64,000 nucleotides of DNA, taken from contig NZ_JAHXZR010000001.1 of assembly GCF_019740315.1 (NCBI RefSeq), forward strand, positions 434,001-498,000, in the 5' to 3' direction. Shown here one piece after another: positions 9,733 to 19,276 of the stretch; position 1 is the stretch's first letter; every line of letters begins with the position of its first letter. This DNA comes from Oceanobacter mangrovi (GTDB taxonomy: Bacteria > Pseudomonadota > Gammaproteobacteria > Pseudomonadales > Oceanobacteraceae). A program made the translations under genes and the position numbers. Under the pieces are notes generated by a model, which did not search any database, had not been told where the DNA came from, and saw only the letters and a program-made list of their open reading frames with translations.

Positions 9733-9934
9733 TTGATAACCGGAATATGTGATGAGGTTAGCAAAAGAACGGGCAAGCGGCCATGTTGCTGGTTGTGGTG
9801 CCGACCAGCTGGAGAGATTGGCGGCTCTGTTGCCAGGGGAGGGGAAACAGGGGAGGGGAAGGAGACGGAAACAGGCATCCTGAACGCGCAGCGCTTCAGG
9901 ATCCATGCTGTAGTGAATCGAGAATCGCCGTAGG

Positions 9935-9969
9935 GATTCCAGGGCTCGCAAGCTCGTCTGGAATGACGG
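9935..9969. repeat. REP-like inverted repeat
   Basis: Imperfect dyad with arms gattccag and ctggaat followed by gacggg. The arrangement (ggattcc ... ggaatgacggg) is typical of short dispersed palindromic repeats in proteobacterial intergenic regions. It sits 5' of the LPP20-like gene and just beyond the hairpin that follows ndh. Confidence 0.35.
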
Positions 9970-9989
9970 GTCTTTAAACGTTTTTAGAA

Positions 9990-10017
9990 CACGGAAACAG
10001 GCGTACCTGTTTCCGTG
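9990..10017. terminator. hairpin after ndh
   Basis: A perfect 12-bp stem, cacggaaacagg (9990-10001) and cctgtttccgtg (10006-10017), around the tetraloop cgta, eight bases beyond the ndh stop. The T-run on the ndh side is weak, so it may be a terminator or a 3'-end stabiliser. Confidence 0.6.
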
Positions 10018-10024
10018 CTGCAGG

Positions 10025-11362
10025 TTAGTGCAACTTCATCTTTGGCTTGATGGCCTTGGTCAGCCAGTCGGCAGCGACAATCAGTGCGCCGCGAACCTTG
10101 CCGTGAATTGCCAGCTGGTGCAGCCGGTACAGTGAGATATAGAACAGCCGCGCCATATTACCTTCCACGAACATCGACTTGCGGGTCAGGTTGCCCATCA
10201 GGGTGCCAACGGCACTGTAGCTGCTGAGGCTGACGAGTGAGCCGTGGTCGTGATACTGGAAGCCTTTCATTGGCTTGCCCTTGCGGCGGGCGAGCAGGTT
10301 TTCCAGCACGTTGCTGGCCATCTGGTGGGCCGACTGGGCGCGTGGCGGCACCTGTTTGCCATCGGCGCCGATAGACGCAGCACAGTCGCCGATGATCCAC
10401 AGGTCTTTGATGACGTTGCGCTCGGCATCGGTGGCCTGGAGGAATTCATTCACTGCTATCTGGTTGCTGCGGGTGAGGCTCAGACCGCTGATATTCCGAA
10501 CAAAATCCGGTGCCTTGACGCCGGCGGCCCAGACCATCAGGTCGGCGTCGATGCGTTCGCCGTCTTTGGTGAGCAGGCCGTTTTCGTCGGCAGCACTGAC
10601 CACCACCGAGGTTTTGATCTTGACGCCCAGCTCGCCCAGTTCACGACTGACAGAGGCGGAAATCCGTTCCGGCAGCGCTGGCAATACCCGCGGGCCAGCT
10701 TCAATCAGATTCACTTCCAGCTGTTGCTGCGACATCCCGGCCATGCCGTAGGAGGTCAGCAGTTCGGTCACCTTGTAGAGCTCGGCCGACAGTTCAACGC
10801 CGGTGGCTCCGGCACCAACGATGGCGATACGCAGCGAATCGCCCGGGCGGTTCTGGTGAATGTCGGTGAACTGGTCAATCAGAGCGGTGTGGAAACGTTC
10901 AGCCTGCGACAGTGAGTCGAGCATGTAACAGTGCTGCTGAATGCCTGCAATGCCGAAGTCGTTGCTGATACTGCCAAATGCCAGAATCAGCTGGTCGTAT
11001 TCAATTGTGCGGGGTTGTTGCAGCTGCTCTCCAGAGCGGTTTTTGCGCGGAGCCAGCGTCAGGGTCTTGTTGTGGACATCGACGTCAGTGAGTTCGCCCA
11101 GTTCAAACTGGTAGCCGTGGCGTGCGCCGTGGGCGAAGTAGGAGACACTTTGGGTACCGGTATCAAGTGTGCCGGTGGCGACTTCGTGCAGCAGGGGTTT
11201 CCAGATGTGGGTGCGGTTGCGGTCGATCAGTTTGATACTGGCCAGGCCCTTGCGGCCCAGTTTGTGGCCGAGCCGGGTAGCCAGTTCGAGCCCGCCAGCA
11301 CCGCCACCCACAATCACAATGCGTTGTGGGTCACCGCCCATGGAGGGTTGTTCAGCGTTCAT
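10025..11362 (-). CDS. ndh: type II NADH:quinone oxidoreductase
   Basis: A single-subunit, non-proton-pumping NADH dehydrogenase on the inner face of the cytoplasmic membrane; it passes electrons from NADH through FAD to quinone. FAD-binding Rossmann motif IVIVGGGAGGLELATRLG is near residue 16 and the NAD-binding motif IAIVGAGATGVELSAEL near 175; WIIGDCAA is the second FAD contact. About 445 residues is normal for the family. The ATG at 11362 is chosen over the frame start at 11392 because AGGAG lies eight bases upstream. The C-terminal region (MARLFYISLYRLHQLAIHGK) probably binds the membrane. A hairpin follows the stop. Confidence 0.92.
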   Translation of the reverse strand: MNAEQPSMGGDPQRIVIVGGGAGGLELATRLGHKLGRKGLASIKLIDRNRTHIWKPLLHEVATGTLDTGTQSVSYFAHGARHGYQFELGELTDVDVHNKTLTLAPRKNRSGEQLQQPRTIEYDQLILAFGSISNDFGIAGIQQHCYMLDSLSQAERFHTALIDQFTDIHQNRPGDSLRIAIVGAGATGVELSAELYKVTELLTSYGMAGMSQQQLEVNLIEAGPRVLPALPERISASVSRELGELGVKIKTSVVVSAADENGLLTKDGERIDADLMVWAAGVKAPDFVRNISGLSLTRSNQIAVNEFLQATDAERNVIKDLWIIGDCAASIGADGKQVPPRAQSAHQMASNVLENLLARRKGKPMKGFQYHDHGSLVSLSSYSAVGTLMGNLTRKSMFVEGNMARLFYISLYRLHQLAIHGKVRGALIVAADWLTKAIKPKMKLH

Positions 11363-11630
11363 AAGCGCTCCTGTATTTGGATGGATAAGCAAAAAACAAA
11401 AATTCGGAGATGACTGCAGTCGTCTGATGTCGTCCGGCCAGAGATACTGTTGACGCTATTATTGCCGGGTTCGCTGCTATTAGCCTTTAGTCGATATTAT
11501 GGCAGAGCTTGCCGCTTCATACCTCTGTCACACCCGCTGGAGTAGCATGTCGGGCTGATTTTGTGGCATCGCCAGACTGGCCGGTGTCATACATGGCCGG
11601 TATTGAAAAGCCGGTTGGAATGGCCAGGCG

Positions 11631-14600
11631 ATGGAGTGCCCTGTCCGGGGTATGGGTACTGAAGGTATGAAAGACCTGGCTGCAAGCCTGCATTTGATCA
11701 GGACAGACCGGCGGAGTTCGGCCTGGTTCTGGCTGTTGCTGGCGTTATTTACACTTCCTGTCAAAGCTGAAGCTTCCTGCTTTTACGACGGTGTCAGTCA
11801 GACCTCTGTGCTGCATTTGATCGAACAGCTGTCAGAGCGTTATCAGCGCGCGGCAGTGACGGCTGACAGCCAATGGCTGGATGTGCCCATCAACCAGCCG
11901 CTGGGCGATTGCCCGCTGGAAGAATTCCTGACGCTGGCGACCGACGGCAGCGATTGGCGTTATCGTCTTGGTCAGGCCGGGGTCGTGTTTTCCTATCATC
12001 CGTTAGTCAAGGCTGATGCCGACACGGTTGAACCGGTTACTACTGCAGCTGGCACGGGTCTGCCAGCCGCTGAGGAGGTACTGGTCAAGGGCGTGCAGTT
12101 TGCCAGTCAGAACGACATCGCTGCCCGTTATGCCAGTAATAGCCTGTTGCAAAGCGCATCGTTGCCGACTGGCGAGCTGGCAGGCAATAACACTATCACC
12201 GCTGCGCTGGGCCGCCAGGCCGCGGTCACCTTTACTCAGGAAGCCGGTAATGACCGTAACATCAGTGTGCGCGGTCTGAGTTCGGACTTTACCCGGGTGA
12301 CCGTCAATGGCATGCCGATGCTGGCCACCGGCACCAGTATTGACGCCCGTGGCTCGGTAAATAATTCCCGTAGTTTTGACTTCAACGTGATCCCGCAGGG
12401 GCTGTTTAACCACATCAGCATCATCAAATCTTCCAGTGCCAGAAGCACAGAGGGGGCAATTGGCGGGGCTGTGGATATGAGCACGCCGAAGCCATTCAAC
12501 AGTGATGGCCTATTGGCTGGTGGTCGGCAACAATGGCTGACCCTGCAGCCAGAGCAAAACGTTCGTAATGGCAGTGGTGGCGCTGCGGTGCTGGCTGGTG
12601 TGCAGGGGATCAGTGAGGATGGTGAACTGGGCTGGCACGGGGCGATCAGTTTCCGCAAACGTACCACTTCGGAAAAAGGCTTTTCGACGGTTCGCTGGCA
12701 GCAAGCCGACTGGGGTGAACAAAGCCAGCTCAGTGATGAGCAGCAACAGCAGCTGGACGACGGTGTCTTTTCTCCGCGCCACAACCGCTACGATATTCTC
12801 AATCGGGAACTTACCACGCTGGGAGCGACCGGGGTGCTGCAGTGGCGCAAGCAGCCCTGGGGGGATCTGGACCTGACTCTGGTGGCCTCGCACCACAAGC
12901 AGGAACTGCACGAATATCACATCACATCCGCCGGTTTGCGTCTGCAGGATCTCAGCGACATCACGGTCAATGATTTTGAGCTGGGCTCGCAAGGCATGGT
13001 GTATGGCTCGTTTTCGAATGTGGATATCCGTTCGGAGCACAATCACGAGCTGGATATAACCGATTTGGCCCAACTGTCGCTGGACTGGCGGCGGCAGCTG
13101 TCTGAGCGTTGGCAGCTGCGCTCACAACTGGGCTATCAGGCGTCGATTTTCTACAGCCCGTTGCACACCAATATTTCACTGCTGTCGGAAGCACAGGACT
13201 TCAGCTACGACCTGCGTAGTAATGGCCGTATCGCCGTGAACCATTACGGTTTCGACATCAATGACCCTGACGAATGGCAGTTGTGGCGAATCACGCTGCA
13301 GAATGATCAGGTGGTGAACCGTTATCAGGTTGGTCAGCTGGAAGCCGAATTCCGCCAGACGCCACTACTGACACACTGGTTTGGCGCCAGCTATCAGGGC
13401 TTCACTAACGACCGTCAGCAATCCTCTTACACCTATAGCAGTGACAACGGTGACAGCCTTGGCTATACGACCAGCACACCCGACAATTACGCCAGCGGCT
13501 TTGGTGTACGTGGCTTGCCATCGAAATGGGTGGTGGCGCGCCAGGGGCTGGTGGATGCGCTGGGGCTGACTGACGATCTGCTGGAAAAAGATCCAACCCA
13601 GCAGCGCCAGTTACGGGAAACCTCCTGGGCTGGCTGGTGGCAAAGCGGGTTTGAATTCTGGCAACTCGGCTGGCCCTTACGGGGCGATGTCGGGATGCGT
13701 TACGCCCGCACCCGTCAGCAGGTTACGGGGGCCATGCTGATGAGCGATGAAGACAACAGCACTGCGCCGGTCGATGCCCATTTTGCTTATGCGGACTGGC
13801 TGCCGTCGCTGCATCTGGTGGCGCAGGCCGATGACGACCTGCTGATCCGGCTGGGTTACAGCCGCGAGATTTCACGGCCGTCAATTGATTCACTGACCTC
13901 ACCGCTGCTGTTGCGCAGCAGTGCCCGGATTGTTGAAAGCGGCAATATTCAGCTACATCCCAGTCGTGCCCACGCCTTTGACCTGGGGCTGGAATGGTAC
14001 GGCGATCAGCAAACCCTGTTGGCGGCGGGGCTGTTCTACACCCGCATCGACAGCCTGATTATGGAACAGTCTTCGACCATCACGCTGGATCAGCTGCCGT
14101 ATTACAACCCCTTGTGGCAAACCCTCGACAACGCCAATGATGACGGTGGTGAATACGAACTGCGTCAGCCAGTGAACGGCCCTGGTACAGACATCACCGG
14201 GCTGGAGCTGAATCTGCAACTGCCGTTCAGCCTGCTGCCTGCGCCGCTGAACCGGTTGGGTATCGACGCCAGTTACGCCTTCAGCAAAGCCGTCACCCGT
14301 TATCTGGTGGATGAGGGCCATCAAACCCTGCCGCCGCCGGGACTATCGCGCCATGTCTTTAATGGCGCGCTCTGGTATCGCCAGCCAGCTGCCGAACTGG
14401 GGCTGACGCTCAGGGCACGCTCGCGTTATCTGACGGAAGTGCCAGGCAATAACGGCAATGATCGCGAAGGCGTCAATGCCTCCGCTATTCTGGGAGCCTA
14501 TGCCCGCTGGCATTACGACTCGCAGCTGACCATCAGCCTGGATGCCAATAATCTCACCAACGAAGCCTTCGACGAGTTTGTTGATAAAACCAACCGCGTT

Positions 14601-14666
14601 TACAGCTATTCTGTTACCGGCACCGAAGTTCAGCTGGGGCTGAGCTGGCGATTCGGTGATTCCTGA
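11631..14666 (+). CDS. TonB-dependent receptor with N-terminal STN domain
   Basis: An outer-membrane, TonB-energised importer of about 1000 residues. A signal peptide (SSAWFWLLLALFTLPVKAEA) is followed by an STN-like domain (residues 50-125), the plug domain (RNISVRGLSSDFTRVTVNGMPML near 205, then EGAIGGAVDMSTPKPF) and a 22-strand barrel ending YSVTGTEVQLGLSWRFGDS. The plug signature belongs to the group often annotated as Xanthomonas/Caulobacter-type receptors. STN domains often signal to FecR/FecI pairs, but none is nearby. The start is uncertain: ATG codons at 11631, 11652 and 11667 all lack a clear ribosome binding site; 11667 (MKDLAAS) gives the neatest signal peptide. Substrate unknown. 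Confidence 0.85.
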   Translation: MECPVRGMGTEGMKDLAASLHLIRTDRRSSAWFWLLLALFTLPVKAEASCFYDGVSQTSVLHLIEQLSERYQRAAVTADSQWLDVPINQPLGDCPLEEFLTLATDGSDWRYRLGQAGVVFSYHPLVKADADTVEPVTTAAGTGLPAAEEVLVKGVQFASQNDIAARYASNSLLQSASLPTGELAGNNTITAALGRQAAVTFTQEAGNDRNISVRGLSSDFTRVTVNGMPMLATGTSIDARGSVNNSRSFDFNVIPQGLFNHISIIKSSSARSTEGAIGGAVDMSTPKPFNSDGLLAGGRQQWLTLQPEQNVRNGSGGAAVLAGVQGISEDGELGWHGAISFRKRTTSEKGFSTVRWQQADWGEQSQLSDEQQQQLDDGVFSPRHNRYDILNRELTTLGATGVLQWRKQPWGDLDLTLVASHHKQELHEYHITSAGLRLQDLSDITVNDFELGSQGMVYGSFSNVDIRSEHNHELDITDLAQLSLDWRRQLSERWQLRSQLGYQASIFYSPLHTNISLLSEAQDFSYDLRSNGRIAVNHYGFDINDPDEWQLWRITLQNDQVVNRYQVGQLEAEFRQTPLLTHWFGASYQGFTNDRQQSSYTYSSDNGDSLGYTTSTPDNYASGFGVRGLPSKWVVARQGLVDALGLTDDLLEKDPTQQRQLRETSWAGWWQSGFEFWQLGWPLRGDVGMRYARTRQQVTGAMLMSDEDNSTAPVDAHFAYADWLPSLHLVAQADDDLLIRLGYSREISRPSIDSLTSPLLLRSSARIVESGNIQLHPSRAHAFDLGLEWYGDQQTLLAAGLFYTRIDSLIMEQSSTITLDQLPYYNPLWQTLDNANDDGGEYELRQPVNGPGTDITGLELNLQLPFSLLPAPLNRLGIDASYAFSKAVTRYLVDEGHQTLPPPGLSRHVFNGALWYRQPAAELGLTLRARSRYLTEVPGNNGNDREGVNASAILGAYARWHYDSQLTISLDANNLTNEAFDEFVDKTNRVYSYSVTGTEVQLGLSWRFGDS

Positions 14667-14768
14667 AAAGCTGTTTTGTGTCGCTGGCAGCGCCAGATGA
14701 CGCAAGCAGTCAGGCAAACAAACACTTTTTGAGCAACACTGACAAGCTTGATTCTCAGGAGATGAGCG

Positions 14769-15035
14769 ATGGCTTCAGGTTGGGCTCCCGAAGGGGCAGT
14801 ACAGGATCAGATTGACGCCAGTCTGGAAGACGCGGTGGCCGAAGCCCGTGCGCGTATGCCACAGGGCGACAGCCTTACTCATTGCGAAGAATGCGATAAA
14901 CCGATTCCCGAGGCTCGTCGCCAGGCTGTGCCGGGTGTACGCCTGTGTATTCAGTGTCAGGCTGAGCAGGAAAAGGAATATCGTCCCAGCGGTGGTATCA
15001 ACCGCCGTGGCAGCAAGGACAGCCAGTTACGGTAA
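14769..15035 (+). CDS. DksA/TraR-family zinc-finger protein, YbiI-like
   Basis: An 88-residue protein with a C4 zinc finger: CEEC near residue 39 and CIQC near 63, in the DksA-type frame THCEECDKPIPEARRQAVPGV. It lacks the long coiled coil of DksA and so belongs to the short TraR/YbiI group, thought to act in the RNA polymerase secondary channel. The exact role of the YbiI group is unknown. AGGAG at 14757-14761 supports the ATG. The basic tail (GGINRRGSKDSQLR) is usual for these proteins. It stands between the receptor gene and atzF on the same strand. Confidence 0.85.
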   Translation: MASGWAPEGAVQDQIDASLEDAVAEARARMPQGDSLTHCEECDKPIPEARRQAVPGVRLCIQCQAEQEKEYRPSGGINRRGSKDSQLR

Positions 15036-15074
15036 ATCTCTGGCAATAGTCATTTGGCACAGCTCTCGCTCTGT

Positions 15075-15090
15075 AACTTGTATACAAGTT
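15075..15090. promoter_or_regulatory. perfect palindrome, candidate GntR-family operator
   Basis: aacttgtatacaagtt is a perfect 16-bp palindrome ending 20 bases before the atzF start. Its core ttgtatacaa matches the shape of operators bound by FCD-type GntR regulators, and one such regulator gene follows atzF at 17242. The position just upstream of the ribosome binding site fits repression. I found no second perfect copy in front of the regulator gene. Confidence 0.6.
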
Positions 15091-15110
15091 TGTGTGCAAC
15101 AGGAGCGACC

Positions 15111-16940
15111 ATGTCTTCATCCATTTCTTCCCTCCCTCAGAGCCTGCCTGAAAACCTGTTGGGCTGGAATTTCAGCGACTGGGCCGGGGCCTATCAATCC
15201 GGCTACAGCCCGCAGCAACTGTTGCCTGCGCTGTTGCACAGCATCCGTGCCGAAGAGCTGGAAAATGGCGCGCCTTTCTATGGCAGCGGCTGGATTTCAG
15301 TTGCTTCTGATCAACAGCTGGCCGATCAGCTTGCCTCGCTTGAGGGCAAGTCGCCAACATCCTTGCCCCTTTTTGGTGTGCCTTTCGCGGTGAAAGACAA
15401 TATCGACGTCGCCGGGTTTGTTACCACAGCCGGCTGCCCAGAGTTCGCATTTGAACCGCAGCAGGACGCTCACGTGATCAAACTGTTAAAAGCTGCCGGT
15501 GCGGTGGTGATGGGCAAGACCAATCTGGATCAGTTTGCGACCGGTCTGGTGGGGACGCGGTCCCCTTATGGTGCAGTAGCCAACAGTTTTGACCCGCAAT
15601 ACGTCAGCGGCGGATCAAGTTCCGGCTCGGCCGTGACGGTTGCCCGTGGTCAGGTGGCGTTTTCGTTGGGAACGGATACCGCTGGCTCGGGGCGGGTGCC
15701 GGCTGGTTTCAACCATCTGGTTGGAATGAAGGCGACCAAAGGATTACTGAGTACTTCTGGCGTGGTTCCTGCTTGTAGAAGCCTGGACGTTGTTTCCATC
15801 TTTGCGCTTAACAGCCTGGATGCCGAACTGGTTCTGAGTGTAGCAGGTGGGTTCGATGGAACGGACCCGTTCTCCCGCCAACCCCTGCAACCGGTTCAAC
15901 GCCGCATCCAGCGTTTGGCGATACCACGGCAACCCGAGTGGTTCGGAGATGAGCAACAGCAGCGGGCTTATGAACAGGCGTGTAGCCAGGCCCGATCCGC
16001 CGGTTTCGAGCTGGTCGAAAAGGATTTCGGCCCCCTATTCGAGGTAGCGGCCCTGTTGTACGAAGGGCCCTGGGTAGCAGAACGCTACGCTGCCGTTGGC
16101 GAGTTCATGGAACAGGATCTTCCGGGACTCGACCCTGTCGTCAAAGCCATTGTGCTGGCGGGTAAAAATCCGTCGGCAGCGGATGCCTTCCGGGCTGAAT
16201 ATCGTCGTCTGGAACTGATGCGGGCGGTCGATGACTTCTTCAACGACGTTGACGCGCTGTTTGTGCCAACTTCTCCCCACTTCCCGACTCATGAACAACT
16301 ACGGCAGCAGCCGGTGCTGGCTAACAGCCGTAATGGCGTCTACACCAACTTCGTTAACCTGGCTGACCTGTCGGCGCTTGCGTTACCAGCGCAGTTGCGT
16401 GGTGATGGCCTGCCATTTGGTATCACCATCATTGCCCCCGCCTGGCAGGAAATGGCGTTGCTGAGCTTTGCCAACCGCTGGGAAAGCAGCCTCAAACTGC
16501 CGGAAGCGCCACTGCTGTTGGGCCGTAAAGCCAACAAGACCATCGACGTTGCCGTGGTTGGCGCCCACCTGACCGGGATGCCGCTGAATCATCAGCTCAG
16601 CAGCCGTAATGCCTCCTTGCTGGAAGAAACCCGTACTGCCGCCAAATACAAACTCTATGCGCTGGCCAACACCACCCCACCGAAACCCGGTCTGGTGCGT
16701 TTGCCGGAAGCGACAGCTGAGCAAGGTTATTCGCTGATTGTTGAAGTCTGGCGTCTGAGTGAACAGGCCTTCGGTTCCTTTGTGGAAGAAATCCCCCAGC
16801 CGCTGGGCATCGGCACGCTGGAACTGGAAGACGGCCGACTGGTGAAGGGTTTTATCTGCGAGCCAGCCGGGCTTGAAGGCGCGACCCATATCAGTGAGCT
16901 GGGTGGCTGGCGTGCCTATATCCAGAGTTTGCAGGGATGA
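15111..16940 (+). CDS. atzF: allophanate hydrolase
   Basis: Hydrolyses allophanate (urea-1-carboxylate) to ammonia and CO2, the last step of ATP-dependent urea use and of some s-triazine pathways. The N-terminal amidase-signature domain has the lysine in FAVKDNIDVAG (near residue 90), the serine-rich stretch VSGGSSSGSAVTVA (near 165) and the catalytic-serine region GTDTAGSGRVPA. The C-terminal 120 residues form the usual second domain (VAVVGAHLTGMPLNHQL). 609 residues matches AtzF. The ATG at 15111 has AGGAG at 15101; a frame start at 15054 lies in the operator region. Urea carboxylase genes are not adjacent, so the partner must lie elsewhere. Confidence 0.92.
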   Translation: MSSSISSLPQSLPENLLGWNFSDWAGAYQSGYSPQQLLPALLHSIRAEELENGAPFYGSGWISVASDQQLADQLASLEGKSPTSLPLFGVPFAVKDNIDVAGFVTTAGCPEFAFEPQQDAHVIKLLKAAGAVVMGKTNLDQFATGLVGTRSPYGAVANSFDPQYVSGGSSSGSAVTVARGQVAFSLGTDTAGSGRVPAGFNHLVGMKATKGLLSTSGVVPACRSLDVVSIFALNSLDAELVLSVAGGFDGTDPFSRQPLQPVQRRIQRLAIPRQPEWFGDEQQQRAYEQACSQARSAGFELVEKDFGPLFEVAALLYEGPWVAERYAAVGEFMEQDLPGLDPVVKAIVLAGKNPSAADAFRAEYRRLELMRAVDDFFNDVDALFVPTSPHFPTHEQLRQQPVLANSRNGVYTNFVNLADLSALALPAQLRGDGLPFGITIIAPAWQEMALLSFANRWESSLKLPEAPLLLGRKANKTIDVAVVGAHLTGMPLNHQLSSRNASLLEETRTAAKYKLYALANTTPPKPGLVRLPEATAEQGYSLIVEVWRLSEQAFGSFVEEIPQPLGIGTLELEDGRLVKGFICEPAGLEGATHISELGGWRAYIQSLQG

Positions 16941-17241
16941 TTAACGCTCGTTAGTCGTGTGATGATTTTCCTGGGCAATCGCTTTACCTATTAAGGCGGT
17001 GTTCTGACCTCCTGGGGGATCTTATCCCCCCGGCCGGTCGGGCGCCCCCTGCTTTGCACTACCGATTCGCGGATCAGTTTTCCCTGCGAGCCCATAACGA
17101 GCACGCCCAGATGCGGCATTCCTGCCTTAACTGGGCTAGTCGGCCATCCATGGCCGGGCTGCTCTATTTGCTCTGGTGAAAATTGGCTCATCTTGATGCG
17201 CGATTCGTACACGCAATGCCGCTTTCCAGAAGAGTGACGGT
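16941..17241. other. intergenic region between atzF and the GntR gene
   Basis: About 300 bases without a convincing gene. It holds a short inverted repeat, cggccat-cc-atggccg, at 17141-17156. I see no T-run terminator for atzF and no palindrome like that at 15075. Confidence 0.4.
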
Positions 17242-17943
17242 ATGACAGAAACTATCAAGCGTCCGGTGAATGTCGCTGAACGTATTTACCAGCAACTGAA
17301 GCAGGATATTTTCGGCTTCCAGCTGTTACCGGGTGACCGCTTCAGCGAGTCGGAAATTGCCAAACGCATGGATGCGTCCAGAACACCCGTTCGGGAGGCC
17401 TTGTATCGACTCGAACGGGATGGTTATGTGCAGGTGCATTTCCGTAGCGGCTGGCAAGTGCGGCCGTTTGATTTCCAGTATTTTGAAGACCTGTACGACT
17501 GCCGGATTCTGATGGAGTCCGAGGCGGTGCGACGCTTGTGTCAGGCAGACGATCTGGCTGAAGGACTGGCAGAATTACAGGCTGTCTGGTGTGTGGACGC
17601 AGGCTCGCGATTGACGGATTCTGATGTGGTGGCGACGCTGGATGAAGCCTTCCATGAGCAGTTGGTGGCGCTGGCCGGTAATCGCGAAATGGCGCTGTTG
17701 CACAAGGGTGTGTGTGAGCGGCTGAAGATTATCCGGCGGCTGGATTTCACCCAGCGAGGGCGTATTGAAGCGACTTATCGCGAGCACAGCGAGATTCTGC
17801 AGCATCTGTTGGCGCGTCAGGCGGAGGCGGTTGTGAATAATCTGAAATCCCATATTGAGCTGAGCAAGAACACGGTGCGGGAAATCACCGTGCATCGGAT
17901 TCAGGAAGCCAAGAGCCTGTATAACGTTAATATCAAGGTGTAG
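17242..17943 (+). CDS. GntR-family transcriptional regulator, FCD subfamily
   Basis: A 233-residue repressor-type regulator. The N-terminal winged helix (residues 8-75: NVAERIYQQLKQDIFGFQLL, SESEIAKRMDASRTPVREAL, LERDGYVQV) is the GntR DNA-binding domain. The remainder is the all-helical FCD ligand domain, with DLYDCRILMESEAVRRL and the histidine-bearing helices DEAFHEQL and YREHSEIL that normally bind metal and ligand. Position right after atzF suggests it controls urea or allophanate use, probably through the palindrome at 15075. The effector is unknown. Confidence 0.85.
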   Translation: MTETIKRPVNVAERIYQQLKQDIFGFQLLPGDRFSESEIAKRMDASRTPVREALYRLERDGYVQVHFRSGWQVRPFDFQYFEDLYDCRILMESEAVRRLCQADDLAEGLAELQAVWCVDAGSRLTDSDVVATLDEAFHEQLVALAGNREMALLHKGVCERLKIIRRLDFTQRGRIEATYREHSEILQHLLARQAEAVVNNLKSHIELSKNTVREITVHRIQEAKSLYNVNIKV

Positions 17944-18108
17944 GCCGCACAATTATTCGCAGCGCTTGTAGGCTGAGCCTTGCCCAGCAAATGTTGGGCG
18001 GGGCCCAACCGACAATGAATTACCAGTACAGGCCGCAGGTTGGACAAACGAGCGCAGTGAGTGCCATCTAACGACTTATCAAATCCGAACCACACCAACC
18101 GGAGATTG

Positions 18109-19260
18109 TTACAAAAACAACCCCAGCAGCTCGTTCAGATACAGACGGCCGCGTTCGGTTGGCCGAATCTGCTCGCTGACTTCCAGCAAGCCCAGCTGGA
18201 TGGCCTTGTCGATTGGCTCGCGGACGGCATCAAGGCCGATGCCGGTGCGCTGTTCAAACAGCTCAACGGAGATGCCTTCGTGCAGCCGCAGGGCATTCAT
18301 CAGGCATTCAAAGCCCATGTCTTCCGGCTCGATGGCTTCTTCACCAGCGAGAAAGTTCTTCGTTGGGTCGAGGTAGTCTTTTGGCGTGCGGGTTTTCCAG
18401 CGCCGCTGACTGTGAAAATGGCCTTGCTCATCAAACCAGCTGACCTTGCCGTGAGCGCCGGCGCCAATGCAGAGGTAATCGCCAAAGCGCCAGTAATTGA
18501 GGTTGTGACGGGCCTGCTTGCCGGGTTTGGCAAACGCCGAAATTTCATAATGCTGAAAGCCTGCAGCGGCCAGCCGGGCCTGACCCGCTTCCTGAATATC
18601 CCAAAGGATTTCGTCTTCCGGTAAGGTCGGTGGTCGCTTGTAGAATTCGGTGTTGGGTTCGATGGTGAGCTGATACCAGGACAGGTGCGGGGTGTTAAAG
18701 CTGATCGCCGTGTCGATATCCTGCATGGCATCGGCTAGCGACTGGCCGGGCAGGCCATGCATCAGATCGATATTGATATTGTCGAAACCGGCCTTGAAGG
18801 CGGCAGCGATGGCGGCTTTGGCCTGGTCGCTGTCGTGAATACGGCCGAGTTTCTGTAAATGCAGATCGTTGAAACTCTGGATGCCCATCGACAGGCGATT
18901 GATACCTGACTGGCGATAGGCCCTGAAGCGCTCGGCTTCGAAGGTTCCCGGGTTGGCTTCCAGAGTGATTTCGATATCGTCGGCAAATACCAGCTGCTGA
19001 CGCAGCCCGGTAAACAGCTGTTGATAGGCTTCTGCGCTCAGCAGGCTGGGCGTTCCACCACCGATAAAAATACTCTGCAGCGGCCGTTGCAAAGCCAGCG
19101 GTTGCTCGCTTTGCAGGTCGGCCAGCAGGGCTTCGACGTATTGCTGTTGCGGGATCTGCTCGCCTGCCGCATGCGAATTAAAGTCGCAGTAGGGGCATTT
19201 GCGTACGCACCAGGGAACATGGATGTAGAGGCTCAGTGGTGGTAACGCGTTCAAGGTCAT
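18109..19260 (-). CDS. hemW: radical SAM heme chaperone HemW
   Basis: Binds heme and passes it to respiratory targets; formerly misannotated as oxygen-independent coproporphyrinogen oxidase. The cluster motif CVRKCPYCDFNSH is near residue 21, followed by the glycine-rich SAM motif FIGGGTPSLL and by the C-terminal HemN-type domain (YLCIGAGAHGKVSW). 383 residues fits HemW rather than HemN (about 450). The frame is open upstream to 19425, overlapping the neighbouring gene; the ATG at 19260 is chosen because it gives the conserved start (MTLNALPPLSLYIHVPWC). It follows the ZapB-like gene by 16 bases, in the metX-to-hemW operon. Confidence 0.93.
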   Translation of the reverse strand: MTLNALPPLSLYIHVPWCVRKCPYCDFNSHAAGEQIPQQQYVEALLADLQSEQPLALQRPLQSIFIGGGTPSLLSAEAYQQLFTGLRQQLVFADDIEITLEANPGTFEAERFRAYRQSGINRLSMGIQSFNDLHLQKLGRIHDSDQAKAAIAAAFKAGFDNINIDLMHGLPGQSLADAMQDIDTAISFNTPHLSWYQLTIEPNTEFYKRPPTLPEDEILWDIQEAGQARLAAAGFQHYEISAFAKPGKQARHNLNYWRFGDYLCIGAGAHGKVSWFDEQGHFHSQRRWKTRTPKDYLDPTKNFLAGEEAIEPEDMGFECLMNALRLHEGISVELFEQRTGIGLDAVREPIDKAIQLGLLEVSEQIRPTERGRLYLNELLGLFL

Positions 19261-19276
19261 ATCCCGGAGTACAGGC

